Shown: piece after piece, positions 1 to 14,000 of the stretch
Layout: each line of letters opens with the position of its first letter
Numbering within the stretch: position 1 is the first letter of the stretch
Assembly (NCBI GenBank): GCA_033239005.1
Contig: BSQZ01000004.1
Span: 16,399,507-16,463,506 of the forward strand
DNA length: 64,000 nt
Direction of reading: 5' to 3'
Origin: Lamellibrachia satsuma
Taxonomy: Eukaryota; Annelida; Polychaeta; Sabellida; Siboglinidae
Made by a program: the position numbers and the translations under genes
Notes under the pieces: generated by a model
Told to the model about the DNA's origin: nothing
Seen by the model: only the letters and a program-made list of their open reading frames with translations
The model's database searches: none

Positions 1-123
1 GAAGGTAGTGAATGTGCAGTGTTAGACGAAGGTGAGGAATCTGGGTGGTTTAAAGTTAAAACCTGAGTTAAACAAGGAGATGTCTGGACTTATCTTATTG
101 ATGGTAGTGGACTGGATAATTAG
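1..123 (+). pseudogene. Short coding-like fragment with an in-frame TGA
   Basis: Frame +1 reads as an acidic, Trp-containing stretch (EGSECAVLDEGEESGWFKVK), then an in-frame TGA at 64-66, then further plausible coding sequence ending GSGLDN and TAG at 121-123. I do not recognise the family. It may be the end of a broken gene or retroelement that begins left of the window. A true gene with a TGA readthrough is possible but unsupported. Confidence 0.2.
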
Positions 124-245
124 AAAACAACAGCAGGAAATAAAACATGAATAAGATGGAACTTCACGTACTGCTTGTTTCAACTGCTTAAAACGAATCA
201 TACAAATTAAATGGTCATTCGTTGTATTAAATCAAAATTGCAAAA

Positions 246-536
246 CCAAAATTGAAGCCAATCAGCACCGAGGTCAAGTTGAGAAGATGGAAATTGGTAG
301 GACTTATCCCACGAATGGACAAGAACAGCAAACGTGAGACGGCGTTGATCTGGACGCCCGAAGGCAGAAGAAAGGTTGGTCGACCAAAGACAACGTGGCG
401 ATCAACTGTTGAAAATGAAAGATGCGTACTGGGGTGGAACTGCTGGAACGAGGCCAGTGGCGTAGCAGCTGACAGAGCGAGCTGGAGGAGATGCACTTTT
501 GCCTTATATGCCACTGGGCCCGTAGAGGATAGGTGA
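246..536 (+). pseudogene. Non-LTR retrotransposon ORF2, C-terminal tail
   Basis: About 95 residues match the characteristic tail of LINE endonuclease/reverse transcriptase proteins that are abundant in marine invertebrates: a basic RRWKLVG block, an RMDKNS block, the WTPEGRRKVGRPKTTWR motif, and a closing ADRASWRR segment, then a natural stop. No RT core lies upstream, so this is a 5'-truncated copy. There is no ATG at the start of the open frame. Recognition is by family pattern and the clade is not assigned. Confidence 0.75.
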
Positions 537-787
537 GGTCAGTTAAAGTGAGGGCACACAAAGGTTTGTCAACATCTGTCAAAATGTGCACTTCGTTCAA
601 GATATTATCTACTTGCCGATTTATGCGAATCTAGATGTAAGCTTTTTCATAATGACAAAGTCTTCCACATGTGGGGATAAATGACATGTTTAGAGTAACA
701 CAATTACATTTTTAGGGGATGATAAAATAGATTCATAACAAAACGTGAGAAACTTAAATAGTCTTGTCCCGCTCTGGGGTAGTTAAG
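537..787. other. Unassigned spacer
   Basis: AT-rich sequence between the LINE tail and the 23-bp minisatellite. I see no coding or structural signal. Confidence 0.5.
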
Positions 788-1715
788 AACCCAGATCTGG
801 GGTAGTCAAGAGCCCCGCTCTGGGGTGGTCAAGAGCCCAGCTCTGGGGTAGTCAAGAACCCAGCTTTGGTGTGGTCAAGAGCCTAGCTCTGGGGTAGTCA
901 AGAGCCCCGCCCTGGGGTGGTCAAGAGCCCAGCTCTGGGGTAGTCAAGAACCCAGCTCTGGTGTGGTCAAGAGCCCAGCTCTGGGGTAGTCAAGAGCCCC
1001 GCTCTGGGGTGGTCAAGAGCCCAGCTCTGGGGTAGTCAAGAACCCAGCTCTGGTGTGGTCAAGAGCCCAGCTCTGGGGTAGTCAAGAGCCCCGCTCTGGG
1101 GTGGTCAAGAGCCCAGCTCTGGGGTAGTCAAGAACCCAGCTCTGGTGTGGTCAAGAGCCCAGCTCTGGGGTAGTCAAGAGCCCCGCTCTGGGGTGGTCAA
1201 GAGCCCAGCTCTGGGGTAGTCAAGAACCCAGCTCTGGTGTGGTCAAGAGCCCAGCTCTGGGGTAGTCAAGAGCCCAGCTCTGGGGTAGTCAAGAGCCCAG
1301 CTCTGGGGTAGTCAAGAGCCCAGCTCTGGGGTAGTCAAGAGCCCAGCTCTGGGGTAGTCAAGAGCCCAGCTCTGGGGTGGTCAAGAGTCCAGCTCTGGTG
1401 TGGTCAAGCGCCCAGCTCTGAGGCAGTCAAGAGCCCATCTCTGGTGTAGTCAAGAGCCCAGCTCTGGGGTAATCAAGGGCCCAGCTCTGGGATAGTCAAG
1501 AGCCCAGCTCTGGGGTAGTCAATAGCCCATCTCTGGGGTAGTCAAGAGCCCAGCTCTGGAGTAGTCAAGAGCCCATCTCTGAGGTAGTCAAGAGCCCAGC
1601 TTTGGGGTAGTCAAGAGCCCAGCTCTGTGGTGGTCAAGAGCCCAGCTCTGTGGTGGTCAAGAGCCCAGCTCTGGGGTGGTCAAGAGTCCAGCTCTGGGGT
1701 GGTCAAGAGTCCAGC
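788..1715. repeat. 23-bp minisatellite with a 92-bp higher-order unit
   Basis: About 40 tandem copies of a 23-bp unit, typified by CTCTGGGGTAGTCAAGAGCC. Between roughly 880 and 1270 the copies follow a fixed four-variant order (CCCCGCTCTGGGGTGG, CCAGCTCTGGGGTAG, aacCCAGCTCTGGTGTGG, CCAGCTCTGGGGTAG), giving a 92-bp higher-order period. Copies to the right of 1270 are more uniform and then more degenerate. Confidence 0.9.
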
Positions 1716-1924
1716 CAATTAATTATCAAGAGGTTACAAGTTTGTATTTGAGAACAGATTGTTATCTTAGTTAGAGAAAGGACGACAAAAAGTGTTTATT
1801 GACTCATGGCAAAAGAAAACAATTATATTAAAATGATTTAAAGATTCATCCGGAACAGGAAGAAAACCAAAAACCGCCAGAAATAATACTTACGCTAATT
1901 CTGCCTAATAAATAATTTACCTAC

Positions 1925-2035
1925 TTGGTCTCTTAAGTTGACGTCGGCTCCTCCGTTGACGAGCATCTCGACAATTGTGTGTCGACAATCGGCAGGGCAG
2001 CGAGCCACAGCGAAATGAAGAGCGCCCACTCCATG
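1925..2035 (-). CDS. Ankyrin gene exon 4 (37 codons)
   Basis: Acceptor TTGCAG at 2041-2036 and donor GTAGGT from 1924. The exon is phase 0 at both ends. It holds one ankyrin repeat with the GALHFAVA helix and an LVNGGADVNLRDQ loop, the usual TPLHxAA and GADVN positions. Confidence 0.8.
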
Positions 2036-5000
2036 CTGCAAACACCACGGCTGACCACTGAACTCACTCAGTGGACACTAAGAACAGTGTATTCTCACTA
2101 GGTGGCGCCGCTCCTTTGTTCTCATTGGTTCTTATATTTGGCATGAACTGTGCGTGCGTACGTGCGTGCGTGCGTGTGTGTGTTCGTGCATGCGGAGAAA
2201 GATAAATAGCCGAGTGGGCAACAGTAAAGGAATGCAAAGCCCAATATCAGAAAAAAAAGATGACGATGATGATGATGATGGTGATGGTGGTGATGGTGAT
2301 GGTGATGATGATGATGATGATGATAGTGATTGTGATGGTGATGGTGGCGATGATGGTGGTGATGGTGGTGATGATGGTGGTGATGGTGGTGGTGGTGATG
2401 ATGATGATGATGATGATAGTGATTGTGATGGTGATGGTGGTGATGATGGTGGTGATGGTGGTGGTGGTGATGATGATGGTAATGATGGTGGTGATGATGG
2501 TGGTGATGGTGGTGATGGTGATGAAAAAGGTGGAGTTTTATCACATTCAACGAGTGAGTGGACTTACTTGGTTGAGTCCATTGGGATTGGCTCCCAGCTC
2601 CAGAAATGTCCGAACGTCCTCAACCACCGCAGTAGTATGTAAGTCGTTTTCATACCCCCAATTGTGGGTCGATTTTTGTGGTAGCTAAAAATAGACATTG
2701 GGAAAAACCCACATATCGCTGACGTAGCGTTTAATTTTAATTTTAATTTTAATTTTAATTTTAATTTTAATTTTAATTTTAATTTTAATTTTAATTTTAA
2801 TTTTAATTTTAATTTTAATTTTAATTTTAATTTTAATTTTAATTTTAATTTTAATTTTAAATTTTATTTTTATTTTATTTTTTATTTTTATTTAAATTTT
2901 TATTTTTATTTTTATTTTTTATTTTTATTTTAATTTTAAATTCAATGAAAACCTAGGGAAAACTCCACATCGCTGACGTGGCGGTTATTGAGTACGGTAT
3001 CAAAGAATAAGAGAGCTAATCAATCAGGGTTCAGTACGTTAGCGGTGAATGGTGTAAAGAGCTGTGATTCGTCGGTTATAGTTTCATAAAAGTTATGCGT
3101 ATGAGTTTCATAAAAATCGTGGATGATTAATGAGGTAAGGAGGATGAATGGCTCGTGTGTCCATCTGGTGGGAGATGGGTAGATGCTCGCGGGGCATACC
3201 GTTGACGTTGCGGTTAGGGTATATGCTCCCGTTTCGCGGAATGCAGCGGGCTACATACCATGTTAGGAATGCGGTCGTGTTGTATTCCGTAATATGACAC
3301 CGCTCTGCCGCGTTCCCGAAAGGACGCATTAAGGCGATACTAACAGCTGACTAGTGGATTTTGGTACTCGGGAAATGCGCGTTTTAAATAACCTGGCTAT
3401 ATGTAGTCATATTAGCGCTGTAGTTAAAGCGCTGGTTCGCCCACTGGATGTAGGCAAGTCTGAACACGTTGAAAGATAAGCCCGTCATTTGCACAATGCT
3501 ATGCAGTAATTTATTCGATGCCAGCTATGATGAAAATCGGGTTTCATTATTGTTATTTTGTCGTTTCTCTAAGAAGAGTAGACCACGTGACGTCCTGTCT
3601 GCATAAATAATAAAAACAGCTGTGTATGCATCAACGAGTTGACCTGTATGCGTACATATAACATATTTAGGGTATTGGTTATCGTATGAATCATACATAG
3701 CACGAGTAATGAGAAAGAGTACCGATTTGTCTAAGAAAATACCGCTTTTATATGTATTTTGTCACACTTAGTTACGTATGTAATGCTTTTAAGCTAAGTG
3801 TTTACCACATTTATCTGCCTGTTAACATGTTAAGTAAATGTCACTTTTATTTGTATCTTACCATAGTTTAGCTACGTAATTGCCACGCTTGTCTGTGTGC
3901 TAACGCTTTTAGCATATTAAGTATCACTTTTAATTGTATGTTAACGCTATTTAGCTAAGTATATACCATATTCTATGTTAAGTTTGTTTTCGCAAAGTAA
4001 ATATCACTTTTAGTTGTACGTTAACGCTTTTAAGCTAAGTAAGTACCAAATACAGCTACATGTTAATGAGTTTAGCTAAGTAAATACCGCATTTAGCTGT
4101 AGGTTAACGCTTTTAAGCTAAGAAATTACCACATTTAGCTGTATGTTAGCGATTTTACGCTAATTATTTACCATATTTACCTGCATGTTAACGGTTTTAA
4201 GCTAAGCAAATACAACTTTTAGCTATGTAATTAGCATTTTTAGCTAAATAAGTACCATATTTAGTTGCAAGTTAACGCTTTTAAGTTAAGTAATTACCAC
4301 ATATGTTAAAACTGTTTAGCTAATAAATGACCACATTTAGCTGTATGTTAGCGCTTTTTACCTAAATAATTACCACATTTAGTTGTATGTTAACGCTTTT
4401 AAGCTAAGTAATTACCGCATTTAGCTGCGTGTTAACGTTTTTAGCTAAGAAATTACCATATTTAGCTGTATGTTACTGCTGTTTAACTAAGGAATTACCA
4501 CACTTAGCTGTATGGTAATGCTTTTAACTAAGTATTTATCGCATTTAGTTGCATGTTAACGCATTGAAACTAAGTATTTACCACATTCACCTGTATGCTA
4601 AGGTAATCGGGAAATGCGCGTGATAAATAACACGGTTTTCTGTAGTGATATTAGCATTGTTGTTAAAGCGTTGGTTTGCGCACTGGACGTAAGCCGGTCA
4701 TTTGCACTTAAATCTATCTAAGCTAGGTTCTGTGAAGAAAAGAACAAACTCTGCGTATGATTATAATATATTTGTTATAACTAACCAAACAATGCAAGAA
4801 GTACAAAACAATTAATTATGAACATAATCGTCAGAATATAGTAATATAAACAAAATCACTACAAGTATTACATAATATGATTATGAATTATTATTGTAAT
4901 ACCACGCCTATCGGGGCGCGCTATAGCAGAGAGCTATTTTAAAACACTGGGCGAGGTAAGTACATCAGTATAGACGAACGAGTGGACCGTGGACTGTGGA

Positions 5001-8000
5001 CTCCGGTTGCCTTAGCAACGAACGCGGTGCGGCTAGCGCTGTTACGATCGATGTAACAACGTGCATCGTTGTAAGAACTGCATCTATAGTTTATGTTTGT
5101 TTTGGTACACTTGCATTGTATGACTAATCTTAGTTAATTGTGGTACACTTTAATTTGCTAACTGTATATACGAGCGTCATAACATCATGGCGTTAGCCCT
5201 GTGTCTGTAATTTTTTAAACTGTATGACATTTCTCTACCATTTTCTAAACCATGTGTCATTTTTGCTGTACCATTTTTATTGAATGTATAAAAGATTGCC
5301 GCACCGGGTATCTGGTCATATGATACCCTTTTATGGTGGCGTATCGAAATTAAACCATTCACCTTGTATCTTATCAACTAGAAGTATAAAAGCAGTCACC
5401 CAAACAATAAATGTTGACAAGTCTGGAATTTAACCGACATCCTGTTAAAACTGACACAATTTTAAATTTTCTTACAAAGTTATGGCATGTTTGGTTAAAA
5501 ATAATCAAGCAGTTATGTGAATATTTGTTGGAAAATAAAATCGTTCTTAGGTTTCCTGCGGTATTGAAGTAATGATGCTATGACAGCAAATGTTTAACAT
5601 CGCTAACCTACAATATAAACATATGAAAGGTTTTTTCGTAGATATTTTTTCTACTGTACACTTTGAGCAATCTAAACAAAAATCTCAACAACACTATTGT
5701 TAAATTATACTGTGTGTGTGTGTGTGTGCGTAAAAAAAATTGATGGTGAAAAAAACTACATACATATTAGTCTTCTAAATAGGCCATCCATGTGACCAAG
5801 ATAAACTGGTCTGATTACAGAGGCTGGTGAGATGTACAAATGCGTAGATCTGACAAAAACACGGGGTTTAAGGGGTGGCTGTTTCCAACGGGTGCTTTTT
5901 TTGTAACTGGTTCTACTGTATCTATGGAATCAACCTTTTAGCTACTACACACACCATTCTTGAAACCTAAATATTAGTTTATCACATGTTGTATTTGTAT
6001 TTTTGCATGCTCTTCGTTGATTGCATTAAATATACACATCCTTATCAGACAATGAAATATGTTTTGCTAGATTTGGACCACCATTTGTACCAACAACAAA
6101 AAATTAAATCCAATTCCAGGTACCTTTAACATTGTTTTTCTGTAGTGCTGTTTTAGTGGGTCTTAATATAATTGTTAATTTGCTTTTATAAGTTTTGTAC
6201 ATATGCGCAGATTCAGAATATATAGATATAACAAATGCTGTATACAGCCTCTTTTTCGTGACCCCAGCACGTTTTAAACCTTTGGTGAACCAAGTTGTCT
6301 TGTTAGTGCTACGATACTCTAGGATGTGTTCTCAGGCTAGTGACTGGAGTAGTTACTGCAGGCCTTTTTAGACACCTGGGTAACACGACTGTGAACTATC
6401 CTGTAATACCTACTGTTAAGCGAGCACTTAATTCAGAGTTAATTGCGAATTTGTCAAAGAGATTAAATTAGGCTGTAATTTTCTTGACAGGGTGTATGAA
6501 ATAAAAATAAAAAAGAATGCGCAACGACTGCAATGACATCAGCAACTATTTTAGTATTCGTGTTTCATTGGTAGTCTCGTGAATGGAAACATTGTTGCAT
6601 GCTTTTAAAATGTGTATACTCCCGCCGGTAGACACACACGATGAGACAATTGGTATTTTCTTTAACTGCGAGACATTTCGCAGTCATTTTCTTTAACTGC
6701 GTGACCTGTTATTTTCTTTTGTTGTGACATTTTTGTGTATTTTTATTTAACTGCGTGACATTTTACCAATCTTAGCTAATTCGGTTTGTCACACATGTAA
6801 CGCTGTTTTATAAGTGTGTAACACATTCACTATGTAGTAACGCGTTTAGCTATTCTTCCAATGGCATACACAGCGCTGTCTCCACAGTATGTACCATCCG
6901 TTGACCTTTTTTTCCATTACTGGTCACCACTTCCACCATTTACCTCCGCCTGACTGTCCCTAAGAGCAACTCCATACATTGCCCCTACATTCATATGTGT
7001 CCGTAATTTGGTTAGTTAATGACATTTGATACATTGTTACTAAGTACATGATAGCTGGTATAGAAAAAACGTCACTGCTCATTAATTTCAAAAGATCCAG
7101 TTTGCACAAGGGTTACTCCTGGAGCGAGATAAATACGCCAGACGAGAGTGCAGTCGTCAAGAAATCGCTTACGTAATGGGAAGTAAAAATCTAGCTGCAG
7201 GAAAAGCACATGCCTTGCAGTAGACACGGTTCCCCATGACGCAATAGCTGTCAGTGTCTGGTGCAGGCTCCAACGTCCGTTTCGCGAGGAAGGGGTCAGG
7301 GTTAGGGTAGGGTTAGAACTCGAGGGTAGCGATAGGAGGGGTTGGGTTAGGGTAGGGTTAGGTTTAGGGGTAGCGAAACGGATACGAGGCGCCACCTAAA
7401 CGCTCCATTATATTTCGAAAAGTTTGTGTTTTGACTTCAAATCATATGATATTTGACCTAATTAATGTTGCCATTTGACCTAGTTCATTTGACATAATAA
7501 TAATAATAATATAATTATAATAACTTTATTGTAAACAAAAATGGAAATACGTCTTACACTGAGGAGATAGCATAAAAACATACTTTAAATCACATTCAAC
7601 CATGCAGTATGTACAGTAATAAAATCAAGTATGTAGACAGAGTAGATAATGAGTAATACCAAGTGTTATATACATTATAATCATTTGCCTTAATTAAGTT
7701 GACCGTGTATTTTACGGGAAGAACAGCTAAACGCGTTGCATAGTGAATGTGTTACATCCTTGGCAAACAGCTTTACATATGTGACAAAAACGCACACGTA
7801 GTTAAAAAAACACACACAAAATGTCACACAGTTAAAGGAAAAGGTTGTTTTGCTAAATCGTTATTTCGCCACTTCGTGCAGTCAGACGTATGTGAAGATT
7901 GGGGGTGGTGGGCATTGATGGATGAAGAGTCAACGAACGGATGTGGATGGAGATGCAGGTGGCCAGTAATGGATGAATATTCTTGCAGAGGTAGACGAAC

Positions 8001-11000
8001 GGCGGTCAATGTAGGGGGTAGTGGGAGGGGACGAATGAAAGGAGAGATGGGCGGTAAATAAAATGTTTGAAGATGCTACGAAGGGCAATTGTGGATGGGG
8101 TGAACTGACCAGTAATGAAAGAATATTCTGGTGCATGGGGTGACTATACAGGACTGTATACGAAGATGGTAGTGGACGGAAATGAAGATAGCGAACAGAC
8201 AGGCGGACATACGTAGCTAAACGCGTTACTACATAGCTGAATGCATTGCATACTTGGTAAAAAGCGTTACATACGCAGTTAATATTGGCCTGTAATGGTT
8301 AGTGAGGTGACAATGGACACTGTAAGTGTCAGGTAGGTGACTTGTGCGCTCCCACTCGTCTTGTCTTTTTTGACATTGGTCAGTCGCTGTTGATGGACTT
8401 TGACTTCTTTGACTTGTGCGCTCCCTCTCGTTTTATTTTTTTGACATTGGTCAGTCGCTATTAGTGGACTTTGGCTTGTGTGCTGCCACTCGTTTTATCT
8501 TTTTTGACATTGATCAGTCGTTGTTGATGGACTTTGGCTTGTGCGCTTCCACTCGTCTCGTCTTTTTTGATATTGGTTACACCTTCTTGCAGGCTATCTA
8601 GGGTTATTCAACCGACAAGAGGTTGGGGTTACACCTTTTTCCGTACCGTCGCCGCTAAAAAGCTGGTAGGATTGTGCAAACAGCACTGTCTCGATGCAGT
8701 CTATCTAGGGTTATACAACCGACAAGAGGTTGGGGTTAGGCTTTTTCCATACCGCCGCCGCCACTGCCGCCGCCAAGGCGACGGCAGTGACGGCGCCGCC
8801 ACGGAGCACGCGCGCGTGTTCCGTGGCGGCGGCGGTACGGAAAAAGCCTAACCCCAACCTCTTGTCGGTTGTATAACCCTAGATAGACTGCATCGAGACA
8901 GTGCTGTTTGCACAATCCTACCAGCTTTTTTAGCGGCGACGGTACGGAAAAAGGTGTAACCCCAACCTCTTGTCGGTTGAATAACCCGAGATAGCCTGCA
9001 AGAAGGTGTAACCAATATCAAAAAGACGAGACGAGTGGAAGCGCACAAGCCAAAGTCCATCAACAACGAATGATCAATGTCAAAAAAGATAAAACGAGTG
9101 GCAGCCCACAAGCCAAAGTCCACTAATAGCGACTGACCAATGTCAAAAAAATAAAAACGAGAGGGAGCGCACAAGTCAAAGAAGTCAAAGTCCATCAACA
9201 GCGACTGACCAATGTCAAAAAAGACAAGACGAGTGGGAGCGCACAAGTCACCTACCTGACACTTACAGTGTTCATTGTCACCTCACTAACCATTACAGGC
9301 CAATATTAACTGCGTATGTAACGCTTTTTACCAAGTATGCAATGCATTCAGCTATGTAGTAACGCGTTTAGCTACGTATGTCCGCCTGTCTGTTCGCTAT
9401 CTTCATTTCCGTCCACTACCATCTTCGTATACCGTCCTGTATAATCACCCCATGCACCAGAATATTCTTTCATTACTGGTCAGTTCACCCCATCCACAAT
9501 TGCCCTTCGTAGCATCTTCAAACATTTTATTTACCGCCCATCTCTCCTTTCATTCGTCCTCCCACTACCCCCTACATTGACCGCCGTTCGTCTACCTCTG
9601 CAAGAATATTCATCCATTACTGGCCACCTGCATCTCCATCCACATCCGTTCGTTGACTCTTCATCCATCAATGCCCACCACCCCAATCTTCACATACGTC
9701 TGACTGCACGAAGTGGCGAAATAACGATTTAGCAAAACAACCTTTTCCTTTAACTGTGTGACATTTTGTGTGTGTTTTTTTAACTACGTGTGCGTTTTTG
9801 TCACATATGTAAAGCTGTTTGCCAAGGATGTAACACATTCACTATGCAACGCGTTTAGCTGTTCTTCCCGTAAAATACACGGTCAACTTAATTAAGGCAA
9901 ATGATTATAATGTATATAACACTTGGTATTACTCATTATCTACTCTGTCTACATACTTGATTTTATTACTGTACATACTGCATGGTTGAATGTGATTTAA
10001 AGTATGTTTTTATGCTATCTCCTCAGTGTAAGACGTATTTCCATTTTTGTTTACAATAAAGTTATTATAATTATATTATTATTATTATTATGTCAAATGA
10101 ACTAGGTCAAATGGCAACATTAATTAGGTCAAATATCATATGATTTGAAGTCAAAACACAAACTTTTCGAAATATAATGGAGCGTTTAGGGTGGCGCCCC
10201 TCGTATCCGTTTCGCTACCCCTAAACCTAACCCTACCCTAACCCAACCCCTCCTATCGCTACCCTCGAGTTCTAACCCTACCCTAACCCTGACCCCTTCA
10301 TAGCGAAACGGACGTTGGAGCCTGCACCAGACACTGACAGCTATTGCGTCATGGGGAACCGTGTCTACTGCAAGGCATGTGCTTTTCCTGCAGCTAGATT
10401 TTTACTTCCCATTACGTAAGCGATTTCTTGACGACTGCACTCTCGTCTGGCGTATTTATCTCGCTCCAGGAGTAACCCTTGTGCAAACTGGATCTTTTGA
10501 AATTAATGAGCAGTGACGTTTTTTCTATACCAGCTATCATGTACTTAGTAACAATGTATCAAATGTCATTAACTAACCAAATTACGGACACATATGAATG
10601 TAGGGGCAATGTATGGAGTTGCTCTTAGGGACAGTCAGGCGGAGGTAAATGGTGGAAGTGGTGACCAGTAATGGAAAAAAAAAGGTCAACGGATGGTACA
10701 TACTGTGGAGACAGCGCTGTGTATGCCATTGGAAGAATAGCTAAACGCGTTACTACATAGTGAATGTGTTACACACTTATAAAACAGCGTTACATGTGTG
10801 ACAAACCGAATTAGCTAAGATTGGTAAAATGTCACGCAGTTAAATAAAAATACACAAAAATGTCACAACAAAAGAAAATAACAGGTCACGCAGTTAAAGA
10901 AAATGACTGCGAAATGTCTCGCAGTTAAAGAAAATACCAATTGTCTCATCGTGTGTGTCTACCGGCGGGAGTATACACATTTTAAAAGCATGCAACAATG

Positions 11001-14000
11001 TTTCCATTCACGAGACTACCAATGAAACACGAATACTAAAATAGTTGCTGATGTCATTGCAGTCGTTGCGCATTCTTTTTATTTTTATTTCATACACCCT
11101 GTCAAGAAAATTACAGCCTAATTTAATCTCTTTGACAAATTCGCAATTAACTCTGAATTAAGTGCTCGCTTAACAGTAGGTATTACAGGATAGTTCACAG
11201 TCGTGTTACCCAGGTGTCTAAAAAGGCCTGCAGTAACTATTCCAGTCACTAGCCTGAGAACACATCCTAGAGTATCGTAGCACTAACAAGACAACTTGGT
11301 TCACCAAAGGTTTAAAACGTGCTGGGGTCACGAAAAAGAGGCTGTATACAGCATTTGTTATATCTATATATTCTGAATCTGCGCATATGTACAAAACTTA
11401 TAAAAGCAAATTAACAATTATATTAAGACCCACTAAAACAGCACTACAGAAAAACAATGTTAAAGGTACCTGGAATTGGATTTAATTTTTTGTTGTTGGT
11501 ACAAATGGTGGTCCAAATCTAGCAAAACATATTTCATTGTCTGATAAGGATGTGTATATTTAATGCAATCAACGAAGAGCATGCAAAAATACAAATACAA
11601 CATGTGATAAACTAATATTTAGGTTTCAAGAATGGTGTGTGTAGTAGCTAAAAGGTTGATTCCATAGATACAGTAGAACCAGTTACAAAAAAAGCACCCG
11701 TTGGAAACAGCCACCCCTTAAACCCCGTGTTTTTGTCAGATCTACGCATTTGTACATCTCACCAGCCTCTGTAATCAGACCAGTTTATCTTGGTCACATG
11801 GATGGCCTATTTAGAAGACTAATATGTATGTAGTTTTTTTCACCATCAATTTTTTTTACGCACACACACACACACACACACACAGTATAATTTAACAATA
11901 GTGTTGTTGAGATTTTTGTTTAGATTGCTCAAAGTGTACAGTAGAAAAAATATCTACGAAAAAACCTTTCATATGTTTATATTGTAGGTTAGCGATGTTA
12001 AACATTTGCTGTCATAGCATCATTACTTCAATACCGCAGGAAACCTAAGAACGATTTTATTTTCCAACAAATATTCACATAACTGCTTGATTATTTTTAA
12101 CCAAACATGCCATAACTTTGTAAGAAAATTTAAAATTGTGTCAGTTTTAACAGGATGTCGGTTAAATTCCAGACTTGTCAACATTTATTGTTTGGGTGAC
12201 TGCTTTTATACTTCTAGTTGATAAGATACAAGGTGAATGGTTTAATTTCGATACGCCACCATAAAAGGGTATCATATGACCAGATACCCGGTGCGGCAAT
12301 CTTTTATACATTCAATAAAAATGGTACAGCAAAAATGACACATGGTTTAGAAAATGGTAGAGAAATGTCATACAGTTTAAAAAATTACAGACACAGGGCT
12401 AACGCCATGATGTTATGACGCTCGTATATACAGTTAGCAAATTAAAGTGTACCACAATTAACTAAGATTAGTCATACAATGCAAGTGTACCAAAACAAAC
12501 ATAAACTATAGATGCAGTTCTTACAACGATGCACGTTGTTACATCGATCGTAACAGCGCTAGCCGCACCGCGTTCGTTGCTAAGGCAACCGGAGTCCACA
12601 GTCCACGGTCCACTCGTTCGTCTATACTGATGTACTTACCTCGCCCAGTGTTTTAAAATAGCTCTCTGCTATAGCGCGCCCCGATAGGCGTGGTATTACA
12701 ATAATAATTCATAATCATATTATGTAATACTTGTAGTGATTTTGTTTATATTACTATATTCTGACGATTATGTTCATAATTAATTGTTTTGTACTTCTTG
12801 CATTGTTTGGTTAGTTATAACAAATATATTATAATCATACGCAGAGTTTGTTCTTTTCTTCACAGAACCTAGCTTAGATAGATTTAAGTGCAAATGACCG
12901 GCTTACGTCCAGTGCGCAAACCAACGCTTTAACAACAATGCTAATATCACTACAGAAAACCGTGTTATTTATCACGCGCATTTCCCGATTACCTTAGCAT
13001 ACAGGTGAATGTGGTAAATACTTAGTTTCAATGCGTTAACATGCAACTAAATGCGATAAATACTTAGTTAAAAAGCATTACCATACAGCTAAGTGTGGTA
13101 ATTCCTTAGTTAAACAGCAGTAACATACAGCTAAATATGGTAATTTCTTAGCTAAAAACGTTAACACGCAGCTAAATGCGGTAATTACTTAGCTTAAAAG
13201 CGTTAACATACAACTAAATGTGGTAATTATTTAGGTAAAAAGCGCTAACATACAGCTAAATGTGGTCATTTATTAGCTAAACAGTTTTAACATATGTGGT
13301 AATTACTTAACTTAAAAGCGTTAACTTGCAACTAAATATGGTACTTATTTAGCTAAAAATGCTAATTACATAGCTAAAAGTTGTATTTGCTTAGCTTAAA
13401 ACCGTTAACATGCAGGTAAATATGGTAAATAATTAGCGTAAAATCGCTAACATACAGCTAAATGTGGTAATTTCTTAGCTTAAAAGCGTTAACCTACAGC
13501 TAAATGCGGTATTTACTTAGCTAAACTCATTAACATGTAGCTGTATTTGGTACTTACTTAGCTTAAAAGCGTTAACGTACAGCTAAAAGTGATATTTACT
13601 TTGCGAAAACAAACTTAACATAGAATGTGGTATATACTTAGCTAAATAGCGTTAACATACAATTAAAAGTGATACTTAATATGCTAAAAGCGTTAGCACA
13701 CAGACAAGCGTGGCAATTACGTAGCTAAAATGTGGTAAGATACAAATAAAAGTGACATTTACTTAACATGTTAACAGGCAGATAAATGTGGTAAACACTT
13801 AGCTTAAAAGCATTACATACGTAACTAAGTGTGACAAAATACATATAAAAGCGGTATTTTCTTAGACAAATCGGTACTCTTTCTCATTACTCGTGCTATG
13901 TATGATTCATACGATAACCAATACCCTAAATATGTTAGATGTACGCATACAGGTCAACTCGTTGATGCATACACAGCTGTTTTTATTATTTATGCAGACA

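Noticed and set aside
788..1715. CRISPR-like array
   Set aside because: The units are directly contiguous with no unique spacers, and the genome is eukaryotic. It is a minisatellite.
2122..2688. Long open frames of poly-His, poly-Asp/Gly or poly-Met on both strands
   Set aside because: They are translations of the (GAT/GGT)n tract, which lacks stops in most phases. The region is an intron.
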